A stretch of 64,000 nt of DNA from Dictyophora rubrovolvata (GCA_029959195.1 CP114117.1:372001-436000), one strand, 5' to 3'; numbered from the stretch's first letter, positions 12,641-26,095 are shown. A program made the numbers and translations. The notes: generated by a model from the letters alone, not told the origin.

Positions 12641-13963
12641 ACGTCGATCGTCATTGAGGGAGCACTGTTGCGGCCCACAGCGACGAATTTCGCAATTGTC
12701 CGGATTGTAATTATGTAAACGACACGTAAAAGGTTGTTTTGGTTGGTAATTTCCCGGTTGTTCGATGCAATTTTGAGAGGAAGGAGATTGATATTGCATC
12801 ATCTAATCATGAAGTAAAGAGGAGCATCTTCAAGTTCGCTACAGTGGTTATCGACGTTAGCTAGTGTAGTTTTGAAAATTCAAGACAACGTACTACATAA
12901 AATGATTTAATTGTGCACGTGGGAGTTGGGCGATAGTAGCGAATAATATCCGAGTAACATAGTTTCTTTGATCAGGATACAAAGTAGTACACGCCCAGCG
13001 GTCTTTTCGAAGTCAACCTGGTTCAGGCTTGTCGCATTATGTCGACAATGGTGGCAGGTTTATGTTTTTGCACATGCGCGGATCTCGAGCTAAGTCGGCA
13101 AAACAGGCTGAGTTCTTAGTAATACTACTGAGGTACAAATCTGTGACATCTTTTGTCGCGTTCCTTCCCAGCAATCTGGTACCTACTAGCCTCAGGCTGT
13201 CTTCATTTCAACCTACCAAACGTTTAGAACTCGACCTGAATATTTGCACGAATCTGCTTGTATCATTTTCTATTTCTGGACAACAAGTACGCGATTTTAT
13301 CTAGTCTCCTACACGAGCGACGAATCGGGAGTCAGTCGGACAAGCTGTAAGTTGTAACCTGACTCAAAGAAATGGTACCTCAATCTTCTTATCTTTTAGA
13401 AAGAAGCCTACAAGTATATATGGACTATCATTTAATATTCGGCTGATTGCATCGAAAATCTCGAGTTCTTCTACTGGTGCGCCCACCCCGGTTAGCTTAT
13501 GCCAAAGGTCAGGCCCATTAGAGGTGACATGCATGGATATATCCCTTCATATGCGCAGTCTTTGATATCGAAAATTTTCTCATGAAAACGAAGGAACGTG
13601 GCTGAGCGGGGAAATACTGTCCCTGTGGCACTCGTGCTGCAACTATCCAAAAACTGATTTTTTTATATGATTTAAAAGAAGACGAGTACATATCTCTTCC
13701 AAGAAAATGATACCTTTCAAGCTAAATTGATGACAGACTTGCAATTCGCACAACTTCAAATGCCCAATCCTGGAATCTGAGCTTTCCGAGGTAAGATAAA
13801 TGGCGGAAAGGCTTCAGTTCGAAAATTTCACGGATGGACCCGGCATCCAGTTGCCGCAACTGGTCCCGACAGTAACCGATCCTGTCGATCATTTAGTGCA
13901 TGCTACTCTAGCGAACGTGCAATCAGGTTCACGTACGTGCATGTTCAATTGGAGTCACGAGAG
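12641..13963. other. Intergenic region, no gene seen
   Basis: About 1.3 kb without a supported coding region. Short open frames at 13029-13304 and 13800-13985 have no recognisable motifs and no splice-consistent continuation. Confidence 0.5.
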
Positions 13964-13970
13964 TATAAAA
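13964..13970 (+). promoter_or_regulatory. TATA box of the sphingomyelinase-like gene
   Basis: TATAAAA lies 55 bases upstream of the start codon at 14025. Confidence 0.5.
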
Positions 13971-14024
13971 TCTGCGAAATATTGAGCTTGAGCCTTTGGC
14001 GTCGGTCGTACCCATTGGCAAACT

Positions 14025-17000
14025 ATGTCGGTTGTCAAAAAACTCGCTTTCCTAATTCTTCTCGCGGTTCATGCCGTGCGTGCGTCGGGCATTCCTGATG
14101 TAAAAGGTCCTCCCAACTCTCCTGATCATGGACATCCTCCCCCCAAACCGACTCCATCCCACACGACGGCTTCTCACAAGACTTCAAGTTCTCATACTAC
14201 GTCTTCTGCTGTGTTTGTAGGGTCCACTCCCCCAGCTTCGCTCAGTGTTCCTGCTGCCGTAACAGCTGGCCAGTTCATGTCCACGGACTTCTTGAAGAAG
14301 TACTATCCTGGCTTTGGTCCAACTCAAACCTCAGTAGAACCCCAACCAGTGATCACCGATCCCGTCGTAAGCCGAGGCTTCCTCTATATATTAGATATCG
14401 TCTCTAATTTTCTCTGAAGACGAAGGAAGTATTCCCTCTTGACTTGACTAACCCTGAGACGATCCCCACTGCGAACGAGGAAGATCCAGTCGTGCTTCCT
14501 CCTTCACTTCTAACCAAATCTCCAACCGTCCTTTCTCCGAAGGCGAATTTGTCTACTCCAGGCTCCGTCCAACTTCGTCAAACCGCATTCAAAGACATCA
14601 CGGCGATACTGCACAACACCACAGGAACATTTTCTTCCTCCTGTAGCCAGTGCATTTCTAGTCTTACAATTTTGAGACAACTTGCCTTGACGGCTCCTTG
14701 GGAAGTCTCCCCTATTCTTGTCCAGCTTTGCGAAGCAACTGGAGCTTCATGTATGTTACGGCCTCTGTCCCTTTATTTTCTTGGAACAAAACTAAAAGAA
14801 CACTAGCATTCGGCGGTTGCGATGCTGAATTCTCGGCAAACTCTGATGGCGCAGTTATTACCCAAGTTATCGCTTTCGCAGATGTCACCGGCCTTGATGG
14901 TCAAGTATGTGTATTCCCTAGAAATCAACGCCCATACCTTGAAGCGAGAACCATTCTAAATCTGATTTTAGTACATTTGCTCCATGGGTATCGTTCCCTT
15001 ACACAAATCCTGCCCGTCACCTCCCCCTCCTGATAACACGGAACTTTTGAAAACTTGGTTCAAAAAGCCGAAACCTGCAAATGCCGTCGCGCCCAAGCCC
15101 AGCGGGAAGAAGCCCATCAGGGTTGTTCATCTGAGCGACATGTTCGTCTTAAACTCCGTGTTCTGCTGCCGTGGAGTCTAATCCTGCTTTTTTCTTTCAG
15201 ACACATTGATCCTCGTAAGCGTTCATTGAATTCAGTTGGTCTTGATGTTTTCAAAGGTTCGGAAACATAGGTTACAGCGTTGGATCTGAAGCCAGCTGCG
15301 ACCAATTTTTATGCTGCCGCCCTACGTCTAACACGTCAGAAATATTTACCTTGATGTAGGGGGCACGAAAACTAATAAAAAAAAACTTATTTATTACAGC
15401 ACTGCTGTCCCTGTCGGTCAAATTTCACTTCCGGCACCACGATTCGGTGCCCATGAATGTGACTCTCCATGGTTGTTGATCAACGCAGTTTTTCACGCCA
15501 TTGGCACCCTCACTGGCACCAATCCGACAGAACCGAAAGGTCAACCGAAGCTATTTCCCATCTTGTGAAACAGAATTTACTCATTATTGTTTGTTTTTTT
15601 TTTTTCAGGTCCAATACCTGAGACGTTTACGATTTTCACTGGTGATCTTACTTCACACGATAACGATAACCAACTGGACAGGTCATATTTAAAATATGTG
15701 GAGGCTTCCTTATATCAAATGATGGGGGAATATTTGAGAGGTCCTGTTTATGCTGCCATGGTAAGTAGCATATCCATGCTTCAATGTCTTGATTGCTTCC
15801 CCTTTTTTTACCGTTTCACTTTTGTAGGGAAACCACGACACCTATCCTCAAGCGTTTGATATTCCTCACTCCGTGGGACCTGAATCGGATTCACAACAAT
15901 TCCAATGGGACTATGGACATCTGGCTGAGTACGTACCAAGGTCTTGAATATTTTGAATGAGTTAGCTGAAAGCTATCTAGCCTTTGGAAAATTGAAGGAT
16001 GGATTGACGAGAAAACGGCGGACATTGCGAAAAAAATGTACTGTCTCATTTAATGAATAACATGGATAACGCTCATCAGTTTGCTAATTTGCATAGGTAT
16101 TCTGCTTACTCGGTAATTACGCCGTTCGGTTTGAAAGTCATCACGTAAGTCTTCTCTCCTTGAAGGATGTTGATTGAATTTAATGTCTTTTGGAAGTTTG
16201 AACACCGACTTTTGGTACACTGGCAAGTAAGCGCGCTGTTTATACCGTATCAAATTCATACATATACTAAAAACTCCTATAGTAATTTCAAGTAAGTTTT
16301 CCAAGTTCCATTAAGTGACTTTTCATGAGCAACATATTATTTTAGCGTCATCAACGTAAATGCACGGCTTCCCAAGTTTAAACGATATGTGCTGATCATT
16401 TTTATGGCGTAGGCAACCAATCCAGACAATAGTGGCATGTTGCGCTTCTTGACAGATGAGTTGCAAGAAGCTGAGGACGCCGGGCAGCGTGTATGGATTG
16501 TCGGCCACGTCTTGCCAGGTAATGATAACTTTCTTAGCTTAGCCTTTGCTTTAATGGCATTACGCAGGATGGAGCGGCACCAGCTCTTTCCCTTTATCCT
16601 CGGACTTGTTCTACCAAATCGTCGATAGATATTCTCCCCATGTCATTAGTAATGTTTTCATGGGTCACATCCATGACGAGGTTAGATACATATACTATAC
16701 GTGAGCTCTATTTTTATCTCATTTGTTTGAAAATAACGCATGTATCTTACCTGCCAATAGAAATAATGGAACGGTTATGAATGCCGATACTGCTGTTGCT
16801 GCTACATGGGTTGGCGGTTCAGTGACTCCTTTGGCAGGATTGAACTCTGGTAAGTGAGCACTATTCTGGATGCAATATGACTGTCATACGATCATGTGCA
16901 GGATTCAGCATGTATGAAGTCGACCCGGAAACGTTTGAGTTAGTGATTCAATTTTAATGGTCAAGCCATCGACTCCTGATTTCTTTTTTTCTCCGATTAG

Positions 17001-17585
17001 CATCATGGAAGCTTACGTCTGGTATTCCAACGTCAGTGAATACTCTGAGTTGGATCGCCGAGGGGAGGGTGCCACGTATGTGCACGTATTTTTCTCCGTT
17101 TTAAGGACTTTTTGATCCGTGATGCCAGGTTCCAGTTTGAATACAGTACTCGTGATGTATATGGTGCTGGACTCGATTGGCCGGAGACCGCCCCTCTCAG
17201 TGAGCACAATACCTACCTAGAGGAAATTTTGCAATAACGTTTTTACTGCATTTTAGACGCAAGCTGGTGGCATAAAGTGACTCAAAGTATGCCATGCGTA
17301 TCCTTTAAAGCGCTACTTTTATAATCTGACATTTCACTCTATCAGATATGGAACAGAACCCTGCGATTTTAGACCAGTTCGTGCTGAACCAAGGTCGTCA
17401 CTCAGCCCTCACTCAGAATGTATGTAGAAGATATCTTCGCTTCAAATGTGTTAAACCAATGCTTTGTTTTCCTACTCCAGTGCACCTCTACTGAATGCCG
17501 AGAAGCGAAAGTTTGTTACATGCGTAGTGGGTCTCCTCAGCTTGCGGCTCGTTGCCCGACAGGCTTTGGTAGTGTTCAGGAATAA
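14025..17585 (+). CDS. Secreted acid sphingomyelinase-like phosphodiesterase
   Basis: Metallophosphoesterase that in this family hydrolyses sphingomyelin or related phosphodiesters outside the cell or in vacuoles. It starts with a signal peptide (SVVKKLAFLILLAVHAVRAS) and a Pro/Ser/Thr-rich linker. A saposin-B-like Cys segment follows (SSCSQCISSL, about 14640, to LCEATGAS). The calcineurin-like domain shows the metal ligands in order: HLSDI-H-IDPR across an intron (15125-15215), FTGDL (about 15640), GNHDTYP (about 15830), VGHVLPG (about 16500) and MGHIHDE (about 16660). The C-terminal domain (NADTAVAATWVGGSVTPLAG, then SMYEVDP and a Cys-rich end) matches acid sphingomyelinases. About 15 short introns are present, so exon borders are approximate. 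It stops at TAA 17583-17585. Confidence 0.88.
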
Positions 17586-18091
17586 ATTAACATAATTTCA
17601 ATTATTCATTGGGCTAGAATGTTACTACACAAATTCAGAAGGATTGTAGTTAACTCGTAGAAAATAACATAAGTGTTCTACAATTTGTACCACACGAGCG
17701 CCAAAGACAGCCTTTATGTAAAGGGGTAAAGAAATATTACAATGTTACACAACCCTAAGCGTCTGAAGCTGCATATATGTAGCCTTCCACTGACAGTGAC
17801 GAATTGGCTCCATGAAAATTCATCGAGCTCGAAGTCAAACCATTTTCACGAATCTGTAATCTTGACTGGATCCATGACGCATAAAATTATTCGTCGAAAA
17901 TGAATACAGCTGATATTTACTATTCTGCCGAGCTAGTGGCCAGTAGTTGGACTCGTTCTCGTCAAATGACGGAATCATCAATCCCAAATCTAGCCCAAGC
18001 GAACTTTTCGGCCCGTCCCCGTGCACCGAGTAAGTGATGCTGCTATTGGTTCGCTGACTGAGTTTGGGGTCGTTTACGTAATCACCTCCTC
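17586..18091. other. Intergenic region, no gene seen
   Basis: About 500 bases; nothing beyond short chance frames. Confidence 0.5.
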
Positions 18092-18103
18092 ATGAATGTT
18101 TAG
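18092..18103 (+). promoter_or_regulatory. Three-codon upstream ORF
   Basis: ATG AAT GTT TAG lies upstream of the O-fucosyltransferase-like gene and overlaps a possible in-frame upstream start at 18096. It could favour initiation at the downstream ATG (18153). This assumes that the transcript begins 5' of 18092. Confidence 0.35.
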
Positions 18104-18152
18104 CCTAGTTACTCGTACTCCACCTCCACCCTCCTTTGTCTTCAATCCAAAC

Positions 18153-19922
18153 ATGCCTCGCTCTTTTTTCTTTTCTCTCCTCAATACTAGACATGACAGA
18201 GTCCCAAAGTTCATCAGATCAATTCCCCCGTTGTTGGTGATCGGTATTGCTCTTCTCACCTCCGTTGGGACCTTAGTTGCACTATTTTTTCAATTCACGT
18301 ACCACGACATTCCTTCGCTCTTTGGCTCTAAAATATCTTTGTTGAAGAATTTTAACGATAGCTCAAATGGAGAACAGAATTTGTTACCTCCGCTGAAGTT
18401 GGAAGATATTCGTTCTTACGAACGTGACCTTCCCCAACACAATCTATCACTACCTTTTCCAGAAGGTAAAAACGGCAGATTTGTCAGGTTCTCGAATGAA
18501 ATGTGGGCATTGGGGTTGAATAATCAGCTTCATAACCGGTACATATTGATTGTCTTTCAACTTCGTGGCACCGCGTCAATGCTAATAATGCTAATGGATT
18601 GTACTTGCAGCCTTCTTCTATCACATCTCGCGTTTCTGTCAAATCGTGCATACGTTTTCAACGATATTACTTTTGATCATGATTGGGGTAACGGCCAATG
18701 GAATTCTCTCAATACGTTCATTTCAGGTCCTACGGCTGGTGGTCAATTTCCTCAGGTGCTGGCCACAGCTCGTACGCCACGAGCAGTCCACGTGTCCTTC
18801 TATCAGACAGTGTGCCCTGAAAATGATGAAAATGGACATTACGCGAAGCTTCAAGGAGACGAAGTCAAGGTCGAGTTGAATATTACAGACGGCGAAGAAG
18901 GTGTGGATATCATGGAGAAATGGGCTAAAAAGCTACGCGAAATGCCAGAACGATGTGTCGAAGTAGCTGGAGGATCTCCGCATATTTTTGATTTCCCGTA
19001 CATAACTTTTTTTACTCTCGTAACGATGCGTTGCAGCTGACTCCCCATTTTCAAACAGATTATTCAGTTCAAAGCTTATTTTATCATTATACCCTTCAAT
19101 CGCAACTTCTCCTGTGATCACGCAATTTCGCTGGTCTGATGTAGTACTCCGTGCTGTACAGAGAATCATCCCTTCAATTGTCCATCCTAATCAGGATTCT
19201 CGGTCTATTGTTAAACAGTATTCAGACAGTCAGGCCCGCCCCTCTTCCAACCCGCTTCTTTCCACCTTAGCTATACACCTTCGCCGGGGCGACTTTTCTG
19301 AGCACTGCTATAACCTCGCCGGTATGGGCTATCCATACAACAGCTGGAACCTGCTACCCGGCCTGCCTGACAGATACGACGAGCCTCAATATCAAAAAAT
19401 TACCATGGACGAAAATCCAGCAGAACTAACGCGCTTTTTGGAACATTGCTGGCCAACTCCAGATCAAATCGTGAAGCGTGTCAAGGAAGTCACGAGAGAA
19501 TATCATGCAACACTTTCGGAGAACGACTTTGAACCATTGAGCGTGTACATTCTCACCAACGAGCGCAATATAACATGGCTGGCTGAACTAAGAGATACGA
19601 TATCAGCAATTCGACTGCAAGACGTTCTGCCTTCTACTACTCGTGATGAACATGTCTTCAAGCGCGTTTCCACAAGTAGAGATGTCTTGCTTTCTGGGGA
19701 AGCCGAATTGCTGGCCAAGCAGGCCATCGATATGGCGATCGCGGAGCGTGCAGGGTTGTTTTTAGGAAACGGGGTACGATACTCAACAATAAGCCTATCT
19801 TACTCATTTTCACAAGCTAACTTATTATCTTTTTGTACAAAAAGTTCTCGACGTTAACGGCAAATATCAATCTATTACGTCTGGCTAGAGAATTCGAACC
19901 CAAAACTTGTAGACTTTTGTGA
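18153..19922 (+). CDS. Type II membrane O-fucosyltransferase-like protein
   Basis: Probable Golgi/ER glycosyltransferase with an O-fucosyltransferase-like fold. The N-terminus carries a basic stretch and a signal anchor (PPLLVIGIALLTSVGTLVALFF, residues about 27-48). The luminal part has RFSNEMWALGLNNQL (about 18500), SHLAFLSNRAYVFNDITF and FISGPTAGG, then the donor-binding motif IHLRRGDFSEHC (about 19270). FLGNG near 19765 precedes the last intron and the final exon ends in FSTLTANINLLR. Introns are placed after LHN (about 18538), after IFDFP (about 18998, acceptor at about 19059) and after FLGNG. TGA is at 19920-19922. The ATG at 18096 is in frame and would add 19 residues. The HxRRGD motif supports the fold; fucose as donor is only a family-level guess. 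Confidence 0.72.
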
Positions 19923-20838
19923 ACAAAAAATTCCTTTGAGGTAACTTATTCGGACTATCAACCTCATCATACGTTATGTACATACATATATCATCCAATG
20001 CTCATACCCGTTACCCCTTGCAACACCCTCTGATCTGCATATTTTCAATTAGGCAATTATGTATTAGTGCCGAAGTCTTATCGATTAATAGTTTACATGG
20101 GTGCATGAAATGCTTGCCGTTGTCACCCCAAAACAATGAATGCGATTCCCAACTTCCACCGAGCCTGTCCCCAGAAAAAAATTGAAGCATTTTGCGCAGT
20201 CTGAATCACGCAGGTTCGCCGTGGACATTCACGAGGCTTGGGGCCTTAGGTCCAACAGGTACCTTGGCTGATATGCTGTTCGTGACCAAATGGAGTGCCG
20301 CGGTCTAATAATTAATTTGAGCTAGAGTTTTTTCCCCCCATGCTTTGCACGATTCCCTCGAGATTATCAAGTCAAGTACTTTAGATATGCGCATGCGTAA
20401 CTCAAAATTAGGAGCGAGCGAATCTTTCCGATTATGTACATATCGTGCAAGTTAACTTTCAACTTACATTGACACATTGGTCAACGGCGTACCATGACCG
20501 AGTAAACTGAACAATAACGAAGTTTGTGTCCACAACTGTCTGGTCAATAAGAACAACAAGATCAGAGCTAATAGCTACCCTGGCTTCCGCTTAAAAATAT
20601 CTCACAAGGAGACTGTACTCGGTAAGAAGAAACAAAAAAATTATTGCTTTGGGTACCACTTTTTCTTGTTTCGCCCTTAGTCAGGCCTCAGCAAATGCGT
20701 ATTTAATCCCCAACGATACTACGCTTTTGGCTCATCTTCACTCACTACTCTGAAGCAGTATCCATATCCTTACTCTCTGAATCGCCAACATCTATCCTCA
20801 TTCTGCTTGTGTATTTGAGCTCCTTATCTTCAGAAAAC
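19923..20838. other. Intergenic region, no gene seen
   Basis: About 900 bases without a supported gene. It contains pyrimidine-rich stretches near 20770-20830, compatible with the core promoter of the next gene. Confidence 0.45.
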
Positions 20839-21434
20839 ATGCTCAGCTTTCAACTTCCAGCCTTGACAAATAAAATTACCTCCCGTAAGTAGTTACAATT
20901 CTTGCCTCAAAAACGACACTATAAATCCAACATATTATAGAATTTTCAACGGCGGTGTTCACGCCTCTTTGGAAGATGCTACCGAATTTTCCCTTCGTTT
21001 GGGGGACCGCGACATCAGGACATGATTCATCGGACCCTCCCCTATCACCAGTCTGTTCTCTGTCCTCGGTGTTTCGGTGGTCATCGGTTTCGGTTATCAA
21101 TAATTTGAAAACTGTGTTCGACCGACTTTCCATGTCCGAAGAGCACATTGAATTTTCTAATGTGCTTCCACCGATGATCGAGAGACCAGATCGACCAGGC
21201 GAGGTGACCCCTCCATCCCTCTCTGAACTAGGACTTCTGTCCTACGGCCGTCCCACATACGAATGCGAATACCCACCCAGATCTCCTTCCCTATCACGTA
21301 AGTACTTTGATAGCTTTTCCACCCGTTTTCAAAGCTCAATGATAATCGCTTCGTTTTCAGACTCGGACTCAGACTCGGACTATGAACGAAGCCTAAGTGA
21401 ATCAATGGAAGGGCTGTCACTGGATGACTTATGA
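20839..21434 (+). CDS. Small hypothetical Ser/Asp-rich protein
   Basis: No family recognised. Exon 1 is 20839-20884 (MLSFQLPALTNKITS), with a GTAAGT donor and an acceptor before 20941. The open frame continues to TGA at 21432-21434. A third exon is likely, because 21298-21360 has GTAAGT...TTTTCAG borders and a length (63 bases) that keeps the frame either way. The protein is about 155-175 residues, hydrophilic, with SLSELGLLSYGRPTYECEYPPRSPS and an acidic (DS)n run near the end, ending in SMEGLSLDDL. The splice sites and good codon continuity argue for a real gene. Confidence 0.55.
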
Positions 21435-22098
21435 CTATCCGTCATTTGAGTCATCTCGACACTACTTCGTTGATCACAGTGGCTTCGTCTCATAAACATC
21501 CACGAGCCCTTGTTCACCGGCATATTAGCAGTCCTTTCACCCGCCTGTTTCACATCTCTTTAGACACTTCCCTCTCCGTTTTCCCCTTATCTATACCCAT
21601 ATTTCTTTCCCAGCTTTATACCGACATACCCCCCACGCTTAATCCTGTATACCTATCCATCATGTAAATAGATATCGTGAGAGTTTTTACATTCTCGTGT
21701 ACTCCTTTCTCAGTCAATTAGAACATAACAACCAGAAACAACAATCGATGTGAAAAGACATGTAAGAGGAAGGAAGAAACGATAATTGTTGAATCGTCCC
21801 ACACACGGGCTTTTATGCCCGGCGGACGAAATCGAATCGATGAAACATTTGTCAATCGGCTTACCCAATTGTGTGTTACTCGTTGTCCTTTTGTTTGTTC
21901 AACCCTTTGTAAAAAAACAAAAAAGGCGTTTATCATTATTAAACAACAAAATACTAGTACACATACTATGTCAAAAAAAAAAAAACGTCGTAAACAACGA
22001 CTGGTAACCCAGTAGAAGAAAAAAAAAACTTCTCAAACGTTTTAACTACTTAATTTCAACAAAAGGAATACATCTTGGTAGAGTCGTCTAAAAATTAT
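21435..22098. other. Intergenic region between convergent genes
   Basis: About 660 bases, with A-rich tracts near 21975-22030. No gene seen. Confidence 0.45.
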
Positions 22099-23777
22099 CT
22101 AATTGAGTTCAGAAGGTTTGATGGGAAACGCCGAGGCTTGGAATTCGAGCTGTTTAGCAATGATCTTTGCATCCAACTCAGTACTCCATTGCAAGGAGGC
22201 TTCGGTGGAAAACGCGACTTGAGGGCAGTTTCCGTTGTCGAAGAGATGGGGGTTGATAGGAGGATTGGGGTTGTAATAGACATGTCCGCGGGGGTTGATG
22301 CACTTGGCTTTGAGATTTGGAGCTTCCCAAGGTGTCTGGAACTCGGGGAATGTGTTCAACGGACCGGTCGCTCTCACCGATGTGTTGGTAAGCGGTATAT
22401 TCGTGACAAGGGTGTTTTTGTGGCCGGCCTTTTCAGCGACGATTCCGAGGGCGTTGTTCATCGTGCTGGTAAGGGGAGGATTAATAATTTGGAATGGGAC
22501 GAAAAGAAAGCGATTCACCTGTTGGTATCCTGTCTTCCGAGGCAGTTGAGACCCCAGTTGAGTTGCGTAGTCGAGAGGATAGTGTAGTGGTTGAGATACG
22601 TGTTATCTTGGGTGCCTTGAAGATGTTTAGGGATAGCATTACCAGTAGCGACAGCGTATATCCGGTTGTTTTCAGGACCATTTTCGTTCTCATCGAAGAT
22701 GACAAGCACCAAAGTTTCTGGTCCATTGAAGTTCTCGTTTTCCAATAGCGGGAAAAGAAAGTAATCCAACCATTGTGAGCCGAATGGAATACCGGTGTCG
22801 TGGGCGTCGTCGACGATGTTAGGCGTGATGAACATCATTGAAGGCAGGCTGTCATGTTGGATATCGTTAGCGAAGTCATTAAAATTTCGCATCAATCCAG
22901 CACGACGAGGATTCTGGTTCGTAGAGTTGTAGTCCGCCAACTCGCTGTGCTTGCGTTGATAAAATGCGTCGGTACCATTTCCAGTCAGATAATTAAAAGA
23001 AGAGAAACTATGTACGATAAAATAAATAAAAAAGTAAGCGAAAAAATATTTTTCAGAAGCAGAAACACACGGACGTCTTTCCATTGTAACCATTGCAAGG
23101 CATGTTTTCTTGGTAGCTCGCCCAGCTGATACGTTTCTCCTCCAAAAGGTCAACGATTGTTGAAACACTATAACAAGACTGTTAAAGTAACCCGTGTCGC
23201 ATGCGTAACATGTGCGCTCACTTGGGAGGTATATAGACCAAATCATCGGTCTCCAAACCGAAAATATCACCACCAGCCATAGGGACATAGTTTGGTTCCG
23301 AAGGGTGGTAAAGTGCGTGGTAGTTAGTGTACGTTATTCCTTTCGCAGAAAGTTTTTGGAAAGCATCCTGCGATAAAAATTAATCAAGATGCTAGAGATA
23401 CTCACAGAAGGCAGGGCACGTACAGTCGCTGCAGCGGCATCATAGTCGGTATTTTCTAGGACGATCTAAACACACAAAGAATTGCATACCCGAACTTCTG
23501 AAAACAAAAACACCTTACCACAGCCATTCTGTTGAAAACGAGACCAGATGTCAGTTTTGACTGAGGAAGAGTGAAGTTCGATTTGCCGACATAGTTGGGA
23601 GACGGCTCAGTAGGGCTCGAGGAAGGGGGAACGAATGTCAGACTCTGCATGTCAATGTATAACGTTAATGACAAGCCACTCCGCTTGATATAAACTCATA
23701 ACACGACAAACCTGAGCAGCGAAGGCTACACGAAGCGTCGCAAGCAAAATAACGATGGAACGAAAAGAGATCATCAT
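22099..23777 (-). CDS. Secreted acid phosphatase (phosphoesterase family)
   Basis: Extracellular phosphatase related to fungal acid phosphatases of the phospholipase C-like phosphoesterase family, which release phosphate from organic esters. The start at 23777 opens a signal peptide (MMISFRSIVILLATLRVAFAA). Family motifs follow across short introns: IVLENTDY (about 23460, nucleophile region), GITYTNYHALYHPSEPNY (about 23320), NMPCNGY-like sequence near 23110, then MRNFNDFANDIQHDSLPSMMFITPN (about 22880), DDAHDTG (about 22800) and LVLVIFDENE (about 22695). The 3' exon carries HYTILSTTQLNWGL and ends at TAG 22099-22101. A TATA-like ctataaatt on the minus strand lies about 85 bases upstream (23861-23869). 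Confidence 0.85.
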
Positions 23778-26095
23778 GACGAAGAGTCGAAGAATCAGTT
23801 ATTCTGCGATACTTGGCTTTCTGGTGTATCACTCGTTCCGTTAAATTTTCACATGCCCAATTTATAGAGTTTGAAAACACATACTAGACCCGACCACTGA
23901 TTTATCAGAAACACACGTGCGGAACTGTTACCTGTCAAGTTAAGAATGAGCAAGTGGTAAAAATTCTTGCACGTTCGTTTAATAAATTATGACCATATGG
24001 AAATCGTCGAAGATCAGGGTCAGCTCTCTGGTTGCGGAGTTCAGTCCTACATATGCTAATTTGAACTTGACCCAGCAGTGATTCTTCAAGATAAACAGGA
24101 TCCTTGGGAATTGAAAAAAAGAACCAATACCATGCATTCTGGCTTCTATGAACCACAAATATGTGAAGAATTATCGATGCCTGAAAGTACATACTTACCA
24201 ATAATCACGCTTTTGGTTGAGACCGAGACCGGGCCGGTTAAGCAAAGGTTCCTGATTTTCGGAACTTTTAATTGTGCGTAGGCTTGGAGCTACATACACG
24301 GCGTCAATATGCGGCCTTCTACTACGGCCTATTACGGCCTATATTAGTAACTCAATTCATCGTGGTGCGCTCGTAGACGAAGGTGGGGCCCCATGCAACT
24401 CCAACCTCGATTCTTAAACAGAAAGAGGTGATTTGATATACCTGAGTTCGCGTAAGGTGAATCGAGCCACACGCAAATATCACCGGAGTAAAAAAAGAGT
24501 TTCGAACCTTTTCACTATTTAGGTGACCCTCAACAGTTGATAATCCTTGTAGTACAAATGATTGCGAACGTGCGTTTGTAGCGAAAATCAATCCCAAAGT
24601 CTTTGAAGACTAGGTAGGCTACGTTTGGGGAATATTAAGCCCTCAGCGGACCCTCGGCATTCAGGCACAATCGAAGAAGTTTGCAGGGTCGGTTCTGCGG
24701 AGCTAAGTACATATTGAAAGATTGAAAGAAGCGAACCAGCATGCCACCATTAGTCGAGTAATAATCTCAAACTATGGCAGTCTATCCAAGTCAAGAAAAC
24801 GATAAAAAGCTAATGTCGCACAACCGAATGAGAGATTGTTAACTTGAATGAAGAAGTAAATTTCACATTGTAATATCGACTGCATAAAAATTTTCCCTGA
24901 ATCAATTCTCGGTTCCTGGTGTGGCTAATCGATCGGAAATCCAAATGACATGTCAATATTTCATGTCTATTTAAAACGTATTTAGCCGGAATTTCGTCTC
25001 GGAACGTTCGTTCTCGTCAAGGATGATCCCGATTCAGAGGATAGAGGAACGGCGATATGTATATGATCGATGTGACCACCAATGTGTTGAAAAGGGTATA
25101 AACCATTGATCAAAAGGCACCAGGACGGGAAGATTGTTGGAGGTACGACCAGGTACCAGCAGGTACGACACGATCACACTAGACGATCCATAGTCAGTAG
25201 ATTAGAGTATATTACATACACATCCCGCGTTGCGTCTAATAGCCTGAGGCGCCGGTCAAAAGACTGACGTCTTTTGACTGTAGCACCTCAGTGCTCTTTC
25301 AACAAAGATGTCTGAGAAGGCTCATAGTGACTGGAAAAGGGTGTTAGTATAACGACAGCGATGATTGTCAATTGACCCATCAATGCATCACATACATATA
25401 GTGTGACGAACTAAAAGGTTGCTTTGACGAAGGATGCTCGTCTCGCTGGCAACGTATATCATGAAAATATCCATGATGTCCTGCAGATGTTACATAGGCA
25501 TCTGCCTCCAACATGAAGTCGTCTAGCTAGTATATCTTTAACGGGGAATGACCAATAGCCCGAGATGATAGATCATTGTACTACTTGATGGCTAAGCTCC
25601 TGGAACAATTACTAGTACATTAGGAAAAAGGGTGCCCCGCTGTAGCGCGTATAACCGCACGTGAATGATAAAAGGGGACATGAAAACATGGCTACATGGC
25701 CTGCTGCCTACAATCCAAAACTTGGAAGATTAAATGGACTTCGTTGCTGGAGTCGACATCGATGCCACTGCCAGTTGGTTGGTTTGTACAATGTTTAATG
25801 TGGTGTCGCCAAATGGCAAAAATGTCACGTCGGTTTCAACTCACGTGCTCCGAGGCGTGCGAAAAGGTCATTACGTCAGATTTCTGCCTCATGTTCTTTC
25901 GTGTCGGAGCCCAATCGATAAGAGAAGAACAAGAACAACAACCAAAAACATGTTTACTTCCAGCCGCGACGAAGTAATACCCTATCCATAGCGAATATCC
26001 AGAAAGAATATCCTTTGTACAATTTTGACGACACACTCTTACTAAACACGAAAGACAGGTTCATATATAGGAACAAATAATCTATATTATAAACG
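23778..26095. other. Long intergenic region, no gene supported
   Basis: About 2.3 kb with only short unmatched frames (25696-25991 has two overlapping ones). It contains a perfect hairpin at 25255-25278, described separately, and a cluster of short GGTAC(G/C)A repeats at 25140-25170. Confidence 0.45.
25255..25278. repeat. Perfect 10-bp inverted repeat
   Basis: GTCAAAAGAC, loop TGAC, GTCTTTTGAC. Outer TGAGG/CCTCA arms (about 25245 and 25287) can extend the hairpin. Confidence 0.5.

Noticed and set aside
25696-25991. Two overlapping plus-strand frames as a small gene
   Set aside because: No recognisable motif, no splice-consistent continuation and no promoter element in place.
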